Source: Streptomyces sp. NBC_00078 (GTDB lineage Bacteria; Actinomycetota; Actinomycetes; Streptomycetales; Streptomycetaceae). Taken from it: DNA of 64,000 bases. Positions 41,562-50,972 of the stretch are shown here, one piece after another. A model generated the notes under the pieces. That model worked only from the letters and a program-made list of their open reading frames with translations. It was not told the origin of the DNA and did not search any database. The stretch covers positions 2,728,001 to 2,792,000 of the forward strand of contig NZ_JAPELX010000001.1 of assembly GCF_026343335.1 (NCBI RefSeq). Reading direction: 5' to 3'. The position numbers were made by a program, and so were the translations under genes. Positions within the stretch are counted from its first letter, which is position 1. Every line of letters begins with the position of its first letter.

Positions 41562-41612
41562 TCCTCCGCCGGCGAACACGGCGGCCATTCCTACGGATTG
41601 AAAGGGCACACC

Positions 41613-43163
41613 ATGGCGGGACCCGTCCTGGAAATGCGCTCGATCGTCAAGACCTTTCCCGGCGTAAAGGCACTGTCGGACGTCACGCTGACTGTCCGTC
41701 AGGGCGAGGTCCATGCCATCTGCGGCGAGAACGGCGCCGGAAAGTCCACCTTGATGAAGGTGCTCTCCGGCGTCCATCCGCACGGCACCTACGAGGGCGA
41801 CATCCTCTTCGAGGGAGACGTCTGCTCGTTCAGGGACATCCGGGCGAGCGAGCAGCACGGCATCGTGATCATCCATCAGGAGCTGGCACTGGTGCCGTTC
41901 CTGTCGATCGCGGAGAACATCTTCCTCGGCAACGAGCACGCCTCGCGCGGGCTCATCAACTGGAACGAGACCCTGCGGCACGCCACCGAGCTGCTGCGCC
42001 GGGTCGGTCTGACCGACCACCCGGAGACCCGGATCGCGGACATCGGCGTGGGCAAGCAGCAACTGGTGGAGATCGCCAAGGCCCTGTCCAAGAAGGTGAA
42101 GCTGCTCATCCTGGACGAGCCGACCGCGGCTCTGAACGACGAGGACAGCGGCAAACTCCTCGATCTCATCCTGGAGTTGAAGAAGCAGGGCATCACCTCG
42201 ATCATCATCTCCCACAAGCTGAACGAGATCCGCCGGGTCGCCGACTCGGTGACGATCCTCCGGGACGGCAGGTCCATCGAGACTCTCGACGTGAAGGCGC
42301 CGGAGACCACCGAGGACCGCATCATCTCGGGCATGGTCGGCCGCGACCTCGACCACCGCTTCCCCGAACGCACCGCGTACGAGGGCGAGGTGGACGCCGC
42401 TCCGGCGCTGGAGATCCGGAACTGGACGGTGCACCACCCGATCGACCAGCAGCGCAAGGTGGTCGACGACGTGTCGATCCACGTGCGGCGCGGGGAGATC
42501 GTCGGCATCGCGGGACTGATGGGCGCGGGCCGCACCGAGCTCGCGATGAGCGTGTTCGGGCGCAGCTACGGCCGGCACGCGGGCGGCACGGTCCTCAAGG
42601 ACGGCACGGAGATCCGTACGAAGTCCGTCGCGGAGGCGGTCGGGCACGGCATCGCGTACGTCACCGAGGACCGCAAGCACTACGGCCTCAACCTCATCGA
42701 CAACATCAACCGGAACATCTCGCTGACCGCGCTGAACAAGGTGGCCAAGCGCGGTGTGGTCGACGAGCACGAGGAGCGGAAGGTCGCCGAGCGCTTCCGC
42801 AAGTCGATGAACATCAAGGCGCCGACCGTCTTCGAGACGGTGGGCAGACTGTCCGGCGGCAACCAGCAGAAGGTCGTCCTCAGCAAGTGGATCTTCGCGG
42901 GTCCCGAGGTGCTGATCCTGGACGAGCCGACGCGCGGTATCGACGTGGGCGCCAAGTACGAGATCTACACGGTCATCGACCAGCTGGCCGCCGAGGGCAA
43001 GGCGGTCGTCTTCATCTCCTCCGAGCTGCCGGAGCTGCTCGGTATGTGCGACCGCATCTACACCATGGCCGCCGGCCGGCTCACGGGTGAGGTTCCGCGG
43101 GCCGAGGCCACGCAGGAAGTGCTGATGCGCCAGATGACGAAGGACAAAGAGGTAACCCGATGA
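41613..43163 (+). CDS. mmsA: Sugar ABC transporter ATP-binding protein (MmsA/XylG type)
   Basis: This 516-residue protein carries two fused ATPase domains, typical for ribose/xylose-type importers. The first has Walker [10 protein letters not shown], signature [11 protein letters not shown] and Walker [12 protein letters not shown]. The second has the degenerate Walker [12 protein letters not shown] and signature [13 protein letters not shown] with [13 protein letters not shown] place the start at ATG 41613 with AAAGGG before it rather than at TTG 41598. The permease gene overlaps by four bases. It is cytoplasmic and energises uptake of the sugar bound by the lipoprotein. Confidence 0.93.
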   Translation: MAGPVLEMRSIVKTFPGVKALSDVTLTVRQGEVHAICGENGAGKSTLMKVLSGVHPHGTYEGDILFEGDVCSFRDIRASEQHGIVIIHQELALVPFLSIAENIFLGNEHASRGLINWNETLRHATELLRRVGLTDHPETRIADIGVGKQQLVEIAKALSKKVKLLILDEPTAALNDEDSGKLLDLILELKKQGITSIIISHKLNEIRRVADSVTILRDGRSIETLDVKAPETTEDRIISGMVGRDLDHRFPERTAYEGEVDAAPALEIRNWTVHHPIDQQRKVVDDVSIHVRRGEIVGIAGLMGAGRTELAMSVFGRSYGRHAGGTVLKDGTEIRTKSVAEAVGHGIAYVTEDRKHYGLNLIDNINRNISLTALNKVAKRGVVDEHEERKVAERFRKSMNIKAPTVFETVGRLSGGNQQKVVLSKWIFAGPEVLILDEPTRGIDVGAKYEIYTVIDQLAAEGKAVVFISSELPELLGMCDRIYTMAAGRLTGEVPRAEATQEVLMRQMTKDKEVTR

Positions 43164-44407
43164 GCACGGATGTGACGGACAAGGTCCCGGCCGCTGCGCC
43201 GCCCGGCAAGAGCGGAGGCTCCGCGTCCGGTGACGGCCTGCTGCAGCTGATGCTGGGCGGCCTGCGCCGCAACATGCGCCAGTACGGCATGCTGATCGCG
43301 CTCGGCCTGATCGTGATCCTGTTCCAGGTGTGGACCGGCGGCGACCTGCTGCTGCCGCGCAACGTCTCCAACCTGGTGCTGCAGAACAGCTACATCCTGA
43401 TCCTCGCGATCGGCATGATGCTGGTGATCATCGCGGGACACATCGACCTGTCGGTCGGATCGCTGACGGCGTTCGTGGGCGCGTTCGCGGCCGTGCTGAC
43501 GGTGCAACACGGCGTGGCATGGCCGGTCGCCCTGGTGCTCAGCCTGCTGGTGGGCGCGGTCGCGGGCTCGTTGCAGGGCTTCCTGATCGCGTATCTGGGG
43601 ATACCGTCGTTCATCGTCACACTCGCCGGAATGCTGCTCTTCCGCGGTCTGACGGAGATCTTCCTGCAGGGCCAGACCCTCGGTCCGTTCCCGAACGGTC
43701 TGCAGAAGCTCGGCAACGGCTTCCTGCCGGAGGTCGGCCCGAACACCAACTACCACAACCTCACACTGCTGCTGGGCTTCGTGCTGCTGGCCTTCGTGAT
43801 CTTCCAGGAGGTCCGTGACCGCAAGCGGGAGCAGGAGTTCTCGCTGGACGTACTGCCGCGCAACGCCTTCCTGCTCAAGCTGGTCGCCATCGCCGCCGCG
43901 GTCCTCGCGGTCACGATGATCCTCGCCAGCTACCAGGGCGCGCCGATCATCCTGATCGTTCTCGGTGTGCTGGTGGTCGGCTACGGCTACGTCATGCGCA
44001 ACGCGGTCTTCGGCCGGCACATCTACGCGATCGGCGGCAACCTGCCGGCGGCGAAGCTGTCCGGCGTCAAGGACAAGAAGGTCACCTTCCTTGTCTTCCT
44101 CAACATGGGCGTGCTCGCGGCCCTGGCGGGTCTGGTGGTCGCCGCCCGTCTGAACGCGGCCTCGCCGAAGGCGGGACTCAACTTCGAACTCGAGGCCATC
44201 GCCTCGTCGTTCATCGGTGGCGCGTCCATGAGCGGCGGCGTGGGTACCGTCCTCGGGGCGATCATCGGTGGTCTCGTCCTCGGCGTGCTGAACAACGGCA
44301 TGAACCTCCTCAGTGTCGGCACCGACTGGCAGCAGGTCATCAAGGGCCTCGCCCTCCTGGCCGCGGTCGGCTTCGACGTGTGGAACAAGCGCAAGTCCGG
44401 TTCGTAG
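43160..44407 (+). CDS. mmsB: Sugar ABC transporter permease (MmsB/XylH type)
   Basis: This 415-residue integral membrane permease has about ten helices. It carries the characteristic [19 protein letters not shown] and [31 protein letters not shown] (in parts), [19 protein letters not shown], and [27 protein letters not shown] motifs of the monosaccharide permease family. It starts inside the stop of the ATPase gene (ATGA), so translation is coupled. The N-terminus has 30 polar residues. The following intergenic hairpin (44477-44503) may reduce read-through to the epimerase. Confidence 0.93.
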   Translation: MSTDVTDKVPAAAPPGKSGGSASGDGLLQLMLGGLRRNMRQYGMLIALGLIVILFQVWTGGDLLLPRNVSNLVLQNSYILILAIGMMLVIIAGHIDLSVGSLTAFVGAFAAVLTVQHGVAWPVALVLSLLVGAVAGSLQGFLIAYLGIPSFIVTLAGMLLFRGLTEIFLQGQTLGPFPNGLQKLGNGFLPEVGPNTNYHNLTLLLGFVLLAFVIFQEVRDRKREQEFSLDVLPRNAFLLKLVAIAAAVLAVTMILASYQGAPIILIVLGVLVVGYGYVMRNAVFGRHIYAIGGNLPAAKLSGVKDKKVTFLVFLNMGVLAALAGLVVAARLNAASPKAGLNFELEAIASSFIGGASMSGGVGTVLGAIIGGLVLGVLNNGMNLLSVGTDWQQVIKGLALLAAVGFDVWNKRKSGS

Positions 44408-44450
44408 GTCAGCGCCGGCGCTCCGCTGGGAAGGCTGTACCGAAACTGCG

Positions 44451-44505
44451 GGCCGTGCGTGGCCGGTCGCGCAGTTCCCCGCGCCCCTTTCTGGGGCGCG
44501 GGGCC
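44451..44505. repeat. Dispersed intergenic repeat, copy E, with hairpin
   Basis: GCGTGGCCGGTCGCGCAGTT is followed by an 11-bp stem CCCCGCGCCCC/GGGGCGCGGGG (44477-44503), the form most common in Streptomyces genomes. It lies between the permease and the epimerase genes. Confidence 0.75.
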
Positions 44506-44543
44506 GGCGGAACCCGTTCACCTCACCTCATGGGAGCCGCTCC

Positions 44544-45665
44544 ATGGAACCGAACAGACACACAGCCGTCGCAGATGCCGCGACCGCGGGCAGCGCCGCC
44601 CCGGGGTGCGGGGAGCCGGAGAGGGAACTCTTCGGCAAGCTGGACGACGGCACCGAGGTCTACCGCTGGTCGCTGGAGAACGGCGGCACCCGGCTGAAGG
44701 TCCTCTCCTACGGCGGCATCGTCCAGTCGCTGGAGATCCCCGACCGGCAGGGCCGCTACGCCAACGTCTCCCTGGGCTACGACAACCTCGCCGCCTACGT
44801 CGCCGGAACCACCTTCTTCGGCGCCACGATCGGCCGCTACGGCAACCGCATCGCCAAGGGCCAGTTCACGCTCGACGGCAAGACGTACCGGCTGAACGTC
44901 AACGAGGGCGTGAACAGCCTGCATGGGGGCGCCCAGGGCTTCAACACCAAGGTGTGGGACATCGAGGGCTTCACCTCGGGCTCCGACGTCGGCCTGCACC
45001 TGTATTACACGGACGTCGACGGCGAGATGGGCTACCCCGGCACGCTGAGGACGAAGGTCACCTTCACGCTGAACCGGCACGGTGACTGGCGCATCGACTA
45101 CGAGGCCACCACCGACAAGGCGACGGTCGTCAACCTCACCAACCACACGTACTACAACCTCGCCGGCGAGGGCAGCGGCACGATCGAGGACCACGAGCTC
45201 ACGATCGCCGCCTCCCACTACGCGCCCACCGACACGGGCCTGATGCCCACGGGCGAACTGGCCGAGGTCTCCGGCACCCCGTTCGACTTCCGCAAGGGCA
45301 AGCCGGTCGGGCGGGACATCCGCGCGGGTCACCCCCAGCAGCTGCAGGCCAAGGGCTTCGACCACAACTGGGTGCTCGACAAGGGCGTCACGGAGAAGCC
45401 GCAGCACATCGCCACGCTGCGCGACCCGCGCTCCGGCCGCACCCTGAAGATCGCCACCGACCAGCCGGGGCTGCAGTTCTACTCCGGCAACTTCCTCGAC
45501 GGCACCCTCGTCGGCACGTCCGGCAGCACCTACCGGCAGGGCGACGGCCTGTGCCTGGAGACGCAGCACTTCCCGGACTCGCCGAACGAGCCTTCATGGC
45601 CGTCGACCGTGCTCCGACCTGGGCAGACGTACCGGACGACGACAATCCACTCGTTCTCCGCGTAG
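44544..45665 (+). CDS. galM: Aldose 1-epimerase (second copy, in ABC operon)
   Basis: This 373-residue mutarotase starts at ATG 44544, with GGGAG ten bases upstream. Motifs include GRYGNRIAKGQF, SLHGGAQGFNTKVWD, NHTYYNLAGEG (catalytic His), GFDHNWVLDKG and LETQHFPDSPNEPSWPS. It differs from the copy at 23504 in a longer N-terminus and an extra loop near residue 250. Location downstream of the sugar permease fits conversion of the imported anomer for the dehydrogenase or lactonase of the oxidative pathway. No signal peptide is visible. Confidence 0.92.
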   Translation: MEPNRHTAVADAATAGSAAPGCGEPERELFGKLDDGTEVYRWSLENGGTRLKVLSYGGIVQSLEIPDRQGRYANVSLGYDNLAAYVAGTTFFGATIGRYGNRIAKGQFTLDGKTYRLNVNEGVNSLHGGAQGFNTKVWDIEGFTSGSDVGLHLYYTDVDGEMGYPGTLRTKVTFTLNRHGDWRIDYEATTDKATVVNLTNHTYYNLAGEGSGTIEDHELTIAASHYAPTDTGLMPTGELAEVSGTPFDFRKGKPVGRDIRAGHPQQLQAKGFDHNWVLDKGVTEKPQHIATLRDPRSGRTLKIATDQPGLQFYSGNFLDGTLVGTSGSTYRQGDGLCLETQHFPDSPNEPSWPSTVLRPGQTYRTTTIHSFSA

Positions 45666-45693
45666 ACGCTCCGCCGGGAGGGCGTGGGGGGAT

Positions 45694-45772
45694 CTGCGGG
45701 CCGGCTGCGGCTGGTCGTGCACATGCGGCCGAGCCGCGAACGGACCGCAGCCCCGCGCCCCTTCGGGGCGCG
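45694..45772. repeat. Dispersed intergenic repeat, copy F, with hairpin
   Basis: The repeat contains GCGGCTGGTCGTGCACATGC and then GGCCGAGCCGCGAACGGACC, and ends in an 8-bp stem CGCGCCCC-TTC-GGGGCGCG (45754-45772). It resembles copies A to E. It lies between the epimerase and the aminotransferase gene and probably terminates the transporter operon. Confidence 0.7.
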
Positions 45773-45909
45773 ACGTCACACTCTCTTCACACGTTGAACG
45801 GCGCCACCCCAGCCTCCGTATGTACGGGTGGCCCGTGCTCCCCCGCACGGGCCACCCGAAGACGACGGGCCCGGTCGTCCCCACCGGGCCCGCCCCATAC
45901 GGAGGTTCC

Positions 45910-47559
45910 ATGGCCGACAACGTCACCTCGCTGTTCCGCAGCAGTGCGGCACACAGCCCGTCGATGGCGGAGCTGACGCGTGAGGGCGGCGACGGGACCG
46001 GCCCCGTGGACTTCTGCATTCCCTGCAACCCCTACTTCCCGACCCCGGCGATGTTCGACACCATGTCGGCCCGGCTTCGCGACATCGTCACGTACTACCC
46101 GAGCAGCGCAGACACGATCACAGCCGAGCTGTGCAGCCTGCTCCAGCTCCCGCCGCAGTGCGTGGCGATGGGCAACGGCTCGACCGAGCTGATCACCTGG
46201 ATCGACCATCTGATGGTCCGTGATTCCCTCGCCATCCCCGTCCCCACCTTCGCCCGCTGGACCGACCAGCCCATGGAGACCGGCAAGCGGGTCGACATGT
46301 TCCCGCTGCAGGAGTCCAGCGGTTTCTCCCTGGACCTCGCCCAGTACGCCGAGTTCATCCGGGCCCGCGGCACCCGCGTCGCCGTCGTCTGCAACCCGAA
46401 CAACCCCGACGGCGGCTATCTGCACAAGCAGGCGCTGGTGCAGTTCATGGACGCGATGGCCGACCTCGACCTGATCGTCGTCGACGAGTCCTTCCTGGAG
46501 TTCGCGGACGCCGAGGCCGAACCGTCCGTCGTGCAGGAGGCGATGATCCGCCCGAACGTGATCGTGCTGCGCAGCCTCGGCAAGAACTTCGGCCTGCACG
46601 GCATACGTTTCGGCTATCTGGTCGCCAACCCGGCGCTCGCGGGCCGCGTCCGCTCCATGCTCCCCAAGTGGAACCTCAACTCCTTCGCCGAGTACGTGGT
46701 GTTCATGCTCAGGGAGCACGGCGCCGAGTACGCGCAGAGCCTCCACCAGGTGCGCCGCGACCGCCTGGACATGGCCAGCCAGCTCTCCGCGCTGCCCGGT
46801 CTCACCGTCTATCCGTCCCAGGGCAACTTCCTCTTCGTCCGCCTCCCGGTGGGCGCGGAAGGCACCGTCGTCCGCGACCGGATGCTCACCGAGCACCGCA
46901 TCCTGGTCCGCGAGTGCGGCAACAAGATCGGTTCGTCCAGCCGCTTCCTGAGGCTCGTGGTGCGCCCCCAGGTGGATGTGCGTCGCCTGGTGTCCGGCCT
47001 GGAACAGGTGCTCTACGGGACCAGGAGGGGAGCCGCCGTACCGGAGCTGAGCACAGGGACCAGCTACAGCTCGGGTACGGCGGCCGTGGACCGACTGGTC
47101 AGCGCGACCAACGGAGCCGGGCAGCCGCTCGCCGCGCAGGTCGCGCAGGTTGCGCAGGCCATGGGCACCGGGATGCCGATGCCCGCGGCGCCGATGCCCG
47201 CCGCGGCGCAGGTGATGCCGCAGCCGGTCGCCGCGGCGATGCAGGCACCCGCTGCCATGCAGCCGGTCGCCGCCGCGCAGATGCAGATGGCCCCGCAGAT
47301 GCAGGCCGTACCGGAGCCGGTGCCCCCACAGATGCAGCCCATTCCCGCGCCACAGATGCAGCCCGTGCCCGCGCCGCAGATGCAGCCCGTGCCCGCGCAG
47401 ATGCCCGCGCCCGGTCCGACGCCGCCCGGTGTCCCGGCCCGCGGCGGGCTCACGGCCGCGCAGGTGCGCGGCATGACCGGGCCCGCCCAGGGCCTCGCCC
47501 CGGCCCCGGCCACGGGGTGGCCCAACGCACAGAGCTGGCCCAACGCGGCGGGCGCCTGA
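45910..47559 (+). CDS. PLP-dependent class I/II aminotransferase with Met/Gln/Pro-rich tail
   Basis: This is a 549-residue protein. Residues 1-370 form a complete histidinol-phosphate aminotransferase-like fold: AMGNGSTELI, VCNPNNPDGGYL, IVVDESFLEFAD and the PLP Lys225 in RSLGKNFGLHGIRFGY. The last 170 residues are low-complexity and rich in Pro, Ala, Met and Gln, with repeats PAPQMQPVPA and AAPMPAAAQVMPQP, unusual for this enzyme family (normally 350-370 residues). The Shine-Dalgarno GGAGG precedes ATG 45910. The substrate is unknown; the tail may mediate assembly or association. Confidence 0.85.
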   Translation: MADNVTSLFRSSAAHSPSMAELTREGGDGTGPVDFCIPCNPYFPTPAMFDTMSARLRDIVTYYPSSADTITAELCSLLQLPPQCVAMGNGSTELITWIDHLMVRDSLAIPVPTFARWTDQPMETGKRVDMFPLQESSGFSLDLAQYAEFIRARGTRVAVVCNPNNPDGGYLHKQALVQFMDAMADLDLIVVDESFLEFADAEAEPSVVQEAMIRPNVIVLRSLGKNFGLHGIRFGYLVANPALAGRVRSMLPKWNLNSFAEYVVFMLREHGAEYAQSLHQVRRDRLDMASQLSALPGLTVYPSQGNFLFVRLPVGAEGTVVRDRMLTEHRILVRECGNKIGSSSRFLRLVVRPQVDVRRLVSGLEQVLYGTRRGAAVPELSTGTSYSSGTAAVDRLVSATNGAGQPLAAQVAQVAQAMGTGMPMPAAPMPAAAQVMPQPVAAAMQAPAAMQPVAAAQMQMAPQMQAVPEPVPPQMQPIPAPQMQPVPAPQMQPVPAQMPAPGPTPPGVPARGGLTAAQVRGMTGPAQGLAPAPATGWPNAQSWPNAAGA

Positions 47560-47704
47560 CGCCCGTTTCCGTCGGGGTGGATTCTTCCCACCCGCGCTCG
47601 ACCTGGCGGTGTTCCTGGTCACCGTCGCACCGAGTCTGCACCGCCCGCCCTTCCTGGAGCGGCTGGAACGGTTGCGGCCGGCGGGCCATGACGCGCTGCT
47701 GGCC

Positions 47705-47974
47705 CTACCGACCCTCCGACGCCCACCGCCTGACGCTCTGCCGCACCGCAGGACACGCGCGCAGGTCGATTTCGACACGGACCGTCTTGCCGGGTTGCGG
47801 CTGACGGTCCACCACCTCCCACCGGTCGGCCGGCGCGTCCACGAGTGCGAGGCCGCGGCCGCCGGACGCGAGGGGCGCGGGCATGTCCACGGTGCGGGCC
47901 GAACGAACGCGGCTCGCCCCTCGTGTCGGACACCTCGATCCGGACGCTGCCCGTCACCAGCGGCAGCCGCAGCT
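47705..47974 (-). pseudogene. Remnant of HATPase-domain regulator (anti-sigma/kinase-like)
   Basis: Read on the minus strand, LRLPLVTGSVRIEVSDTRGE appears first, then in another frame ASGGRGLALVDAPADRWEV followed by GKTVRVEIDL and a stop. These are the central and final blocks of the small HATPase_c proteins of Streptomyces (ESGRGLALVDALADRW pattern). The N-terminal ATP-binding part is absent and a frameshift lies near 47890-47930. It abuts a DUF397 remnant on the other strand. Confidence 0.7.
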
Positions 47975-47977
47975 GGT

Positions 47978-48103
47978 GACTGCGTAGAGGTAGCCACCTG
48001 CCCCACCACCATCCACGTCCGTGACTCCAAGAACCAGCAGGGCTCCCAACTCGCCCTCTCCTCGCCCACCTGGGAGGACTTCGTCGCGCACATCACGAAG
48101 TGA
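47978..48103 (+). pseudogene. Remnant of a DUF397 protein
   Basis: GDCVEVATCPTTIHVRDSKN and QQGSQLALSSPTWEDFVAHI are the signature of the DUF397 domain (usually WRKSSYSxxxGxxCVEVA, then VRDSK and an aromatic-rich end), followed by a stop at 48103. The first 20-25 residues are missing and replaced by sequence from the opposite HATPase remnant. Intact copies are encoded beside XRE regulators in Streptomyces. The open frame from 47609 leading into it is accidental. Confidence 0.7.
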
Positions 48104-48214
48104 GGGGATTCTGTGCTGGTCGACGCGAGGGGCCGTTGAGGAGATCACCGCTCAGTACACTCCGTCACTGACGTTCAACCACGTGTTTCGCGTGGGGGCG
48201 AGGGGTGAGGCGCA

Positions 48215-50113
48215 GTGGCGACGCCGGAAGCGGGGCACGAGGTCGCGGGCCGGTACCGGTTGCAGGACCCCATCGGCCAGGGCGGGATGGGAGTCGTCTG
48301 GCGGGCCTGGGACGAGACTCTGCAGCGGCACGTCGCGGTCAAGTGCGCGCGCCCCGGCGACGAGACGGCCGCCAAGCGGCTCCAGGGCGAAGGGCGGTAC
48401 GCCGCACGGCTGCACCATCCGAACATCGTGCCCGTCTTCGACTTCGTCGAGGACGGGTCCGTCTGCTGGATCGTGATGGAGTACGTCCCCTCGCGCAGCC
48501 TCGCGCAGATCATGGCGGACGACGGCCCGCTCACGCCCGGGGAAGCCGGGTCGGTGGGCTGCCAGATCGCCGCCGCGCTCGCGAAGTCGCATGCCGCCGG
48601 GGTGGTGCACGGCGATGTGACGCCGGAGAACATCCTCGTCACCACGGACGGAGTCGCCCGGCTGACCGACTTCGGGATCGCCCGGGCCCTGTGGAGCGAC
48701 GTCACGCAGACCACGACCGGCGTCGTGCACGGCAAACCCCGCTATCTCGCCCCCGAGGTGGCCAAGGGACGGCCGGTGGACGAGAAGTCCGACGTGTTCT
48801 CCCTGGGCGCCACCCTGTACGCGGCCGTCGAGGGCCACTCGCCGTACGGTGAGGTCGAGCACCCTGTGGCGTACGTGGCGCGGGCCATCGAGGGGCACAT
48901 CGAACCGGCCGAGCACGCCGGCCACCTCACGGGAGTGCTGGCCGCTCTACTGGAGGTGGAGCCCCGGAACCGCCCGGACGCCCTGGAGTCGTACCGGCTG
49001 CTGACGCACGCCGCGCCACCACCTGCGCACGTCCAACAGGTGCTGCACGACAGCCGCACCCTGCCCCTGACTCCTCTCGAAGCCCTCACGATCCGGCTTC
49101 CGCGGCCCCTGCGCCGTCGCCGTCGTCCGCTGGCGATCACGGTGGGTGCACTCCTCGCTGCGGGCGCGCTCACAGCCGGTCTCGTCGCTGCCTCCGGCGG
49201 TGACAGGACCGGCGGGAGGAGACCGGTCGACGCGAAGCCCTCGGCCACGGCGAAGCCCGGCGCCATGGGCGATCCTCGTACGGCGGACCCCTGCAAGCTG
49301 CTCGACGCCGCCTCGCTGATCCGCTTCGGAGGCAACCGACTGGATCCGGACTACGGGGAGTTCGACCGGTGCGACGTCCTGGTGCACAACAGCAGCGGCG
49401 ACGACAACGCCGACCTTGAGGTCAACTTCAACCTGGACGCGGCGCAGTTCGGGAACGACGTACCCACCAAGGAGGTCGGAGACCTCACGATCGCGACCAT
49501 GAAGCGGGACGGCCCGGAGTGCTCACGGATCGTCGCGACCGCCGACGGCAGACAGATCGAGATCAAGGGCAAGCAGCTCGGCTCTCCGGCCCCCGACCCC
49601 TGTGCCCTGGCCGACGCCGGCACCGAGCACGCCGTCGCGCTGCTGGAACGGGGGCCGGTGCCCCGGCGCTCGGGGACGTTCGCCGCGGCCTCCCTGGCAC
49701 GTGTCGACGCCTGCGCGCTGCTCGACGCGGCCGCGCTGAAGAAGGTTCCCGGCGTGGGGACGGACGACATCGACCACGGCTTCGGGGACTGGTACTGCGA
49801 ATGGGACTCCGCCGACGAGAACTCCGGCGTCGAGCTCCAGTTCAGCCAGGACAACTCACTCGACGGCGATGGCGAGAAGGCGGTGGTCGTCTCCGGGAAG
49901 AAGAGCTATGTGTCGGCGAAGGACAGCGGTGACGACACCTGCGCGATCCGCACCCCGCACCGCTCGTACACGAACCAACTCGGTGACCGGACCGTCGAGT
50001 TGTTCGTGCTGACGGTGTATGGACCGGGGTCGGTCGCCGGGCTGTGCGCCGACGCCGAGGTGCTCGCGGCCACGGTCGTGAAGAACATCGCGAAGAGCCT
50101 GCCGACGACATGA
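48215..50113 (+). CDS. Membrane Ser/Thr protein kinase with variant catalytic loop
   Basis: This 632-residue kinase starts at GTG 48215 behind GAGG. The kinase domain (about 12-270) has the P-loop IGQGGMGVVW, Lys43 in VAVKCA, and the activation start Asp152-Phe-Gly. The catalytic loop reads HGDVTPEN (132-139) rather than HRDxKxxN: Arg is replaced by Gly and the usual Lys by Thr, as in a subset of Streptomyces kinases. A transmembrane helix (LAITVGALLAAGALTAGLVAA, near 306-326) is followed by two extracellular DUF3558-like Cys-rich modules beginning CKLLDAASL and CALLDAAALKK. The FHA protein gene overlaps by four bases. Confidence 0.88.
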   Translation: MATPEAGHEVAGRYRLQDPIGQGGMGVVWRAWDETLQRHVAVKCARPGDETAAKRLQGEGRYAARLHHPNIVPVFDFVEDGSVCWIVMEYVPSRSLAQIMADDGPLTPGEAGSVGCQIAAALAKSHAAGVVHGDVTPENILVTTDGVARLTDFGIARALWSDVTQTTTGVVHGKPRYLAPEVAKGRPVDEKSDVFSLGATLYAAVEGHSPYGEVEHPVAYVARAIEGHIEPAEHAGHLTGVLAALLEVEPRNRPDALESYRLLTHAAPPPAHVQQVLHDSRTLPLTPLEALTIRLPRPLRRRRRPLAITVGALLAAGALTAGLVAASGGDRTGGRRPVDAKPSATAKPGAMGDPRTADPCKLLDAASLIRFGGNRLDPDYGEFDRCDVLVHNSSGDDNADLEVNFNLDAAQFGNDVPTKEVGDLTIATMKRDGPECSRIVATADGRQIEIKGKQLGSPAPDPCALADAGTEHAVALLERGPVPRRSGTFAAASLARVDACALLDAAALKKVPGVGTDDIDHGFGDWYCEWDSADENSGVELQFSQDNSLDGDGEKAVVVSGKKSYVSAKDSGDDTCAIRTPHRSYTNQLGDRTVELFVLTVYGPGSVAGLCADAEVLAATVVKNIAKSLPTT

Positions 50114-50931
50114 GCGCGAACGGAAGGCCAGGCGGCCCGGCCCCCGGCCGCATGCCACCGAGCGGCCGCCCACTGGCCGCCACCCACGGCAGTCTCGCCC
50201 GGGGCGCCTCCGCTCCCCTGCCGGGCACCGTCTTCGCGCTCGCGATCACCGGGGGTATCACGCTCGGCCCCGGGGAGGGGCGCGAGGTGCTGTTCGGCCG
50301 CAACCGGCCCGAGGTGCACGTCTGTCTGGCCGAGGACGATCCGCAGGTCAGCCGGCATCAGGGCACGCTCGCCCACCGGGCGGGCAGTTGGTGGCTGAGC
50401 ACCACCGGCAGGCTGCCGATCCGCTGCCCGGGGAGCCGGCTGCTGTTCCGCGGGGAGGATCCGCTGCCGTTGGTGCCCGGCTACTCCCCGCTGTTCATCG
50501 GGGGCTCACGCGGCCGCGAACATCTCCTGGAGGTCTACGTCACCGGCCCCGAGGGCGAGCGCCCGCTCCCTCGGCACGCCGACGTCACCCGGCCGCCGCG
50601 GGTGTGGACCCTCACCGAACCGGAGAGGCTGGCGCTCATCGTCCTCGGCCGGCGCTATCTGCTGCACGAACCCCGGCCCCAGCCCCTGACCTGGAGGCAG
50701 ACGGCCACCCAACTCGCCGAGTTGCAGCTGGACTTCGGCTGGACGGACAAACGCGTCGAGCACCTCGTCAACGGCGTGCGCCTGCGTCTGTCCCGCGACG
50801 GCGTACCCTGGCTGACACGGGAGGAGATCGGCGAACCGGTCGGCAACGCGCTCAACGACCACCTGATCAGGGCCCTGATGTCGTCCACGACGCTGGTCCC
50901 GATGGACCTGGTCCTGATCGACGCGGCGTGA
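50110..50931 (+). CDS. FHA-domain protein paired with the kinase
   Basis: This 273-residue cytoplasmic protein has the FHA core FGRNRPEVHVCLAEDDPQVSRHQGTLAH (residues about 68-98, with the conserved GR and SRH), the phosphothreonine-binding site. The C-terminal part (LTEPERLALIVLGRRYL, TWRQTATQLAELQLDFGWTDKRVEHLVN) looks like a winged-helix or bacterial transcriptional-activation-like domain. Its ATG overlaps the kinase stop (ATGA), so this protein is the probable substrate or reader of the kinase; a transcriptional output is inference. Confidence 0.85.
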   Translation: MSANGRPGGPAPGRMPPSGRPLAATHGSLARGASAPLPGTVFALAITGGITLGPGEGREVLFGRNRPEVHVCLAEDDPQVSRHQGTLAHRAGSWWLSTTGRLPIRCPGSRLLFRGEDPLPLVPGYSPLFIGGSRGREHLLEVYVTGPEGERPLPRHADVTRPPRVWTLTEPERLALIVLGRRYLLHEPRPQPLTWRQTATQLAELQLDFGWTDKRVEHLVNGVRLRLSRDGVPWLTREEIGEPVGNALNDHLIRALMSSTTLVPMDLVLIDAA

Positions 50932-50972
50932 CGGCCGGGACCGGTCCCCAGGCTTCTCGCTAGCTTCGAGGG

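Noticed and set aside
40404-42770. 788-residue open frame on the minus strand opposite the sugar ABC genes
   Set aside because: It is the mirror of chvE and the ATPase gene, rich in Val, Leu, Asp, Arg and His as expected for the complement of GC-biased codons; no start signal or homology.
47609-48103. 164-residue plus-strand gene
   Set aside because: Only its last 42 residues (DUF397) are protein-like; the rest is antisense to the HATPase remnant.
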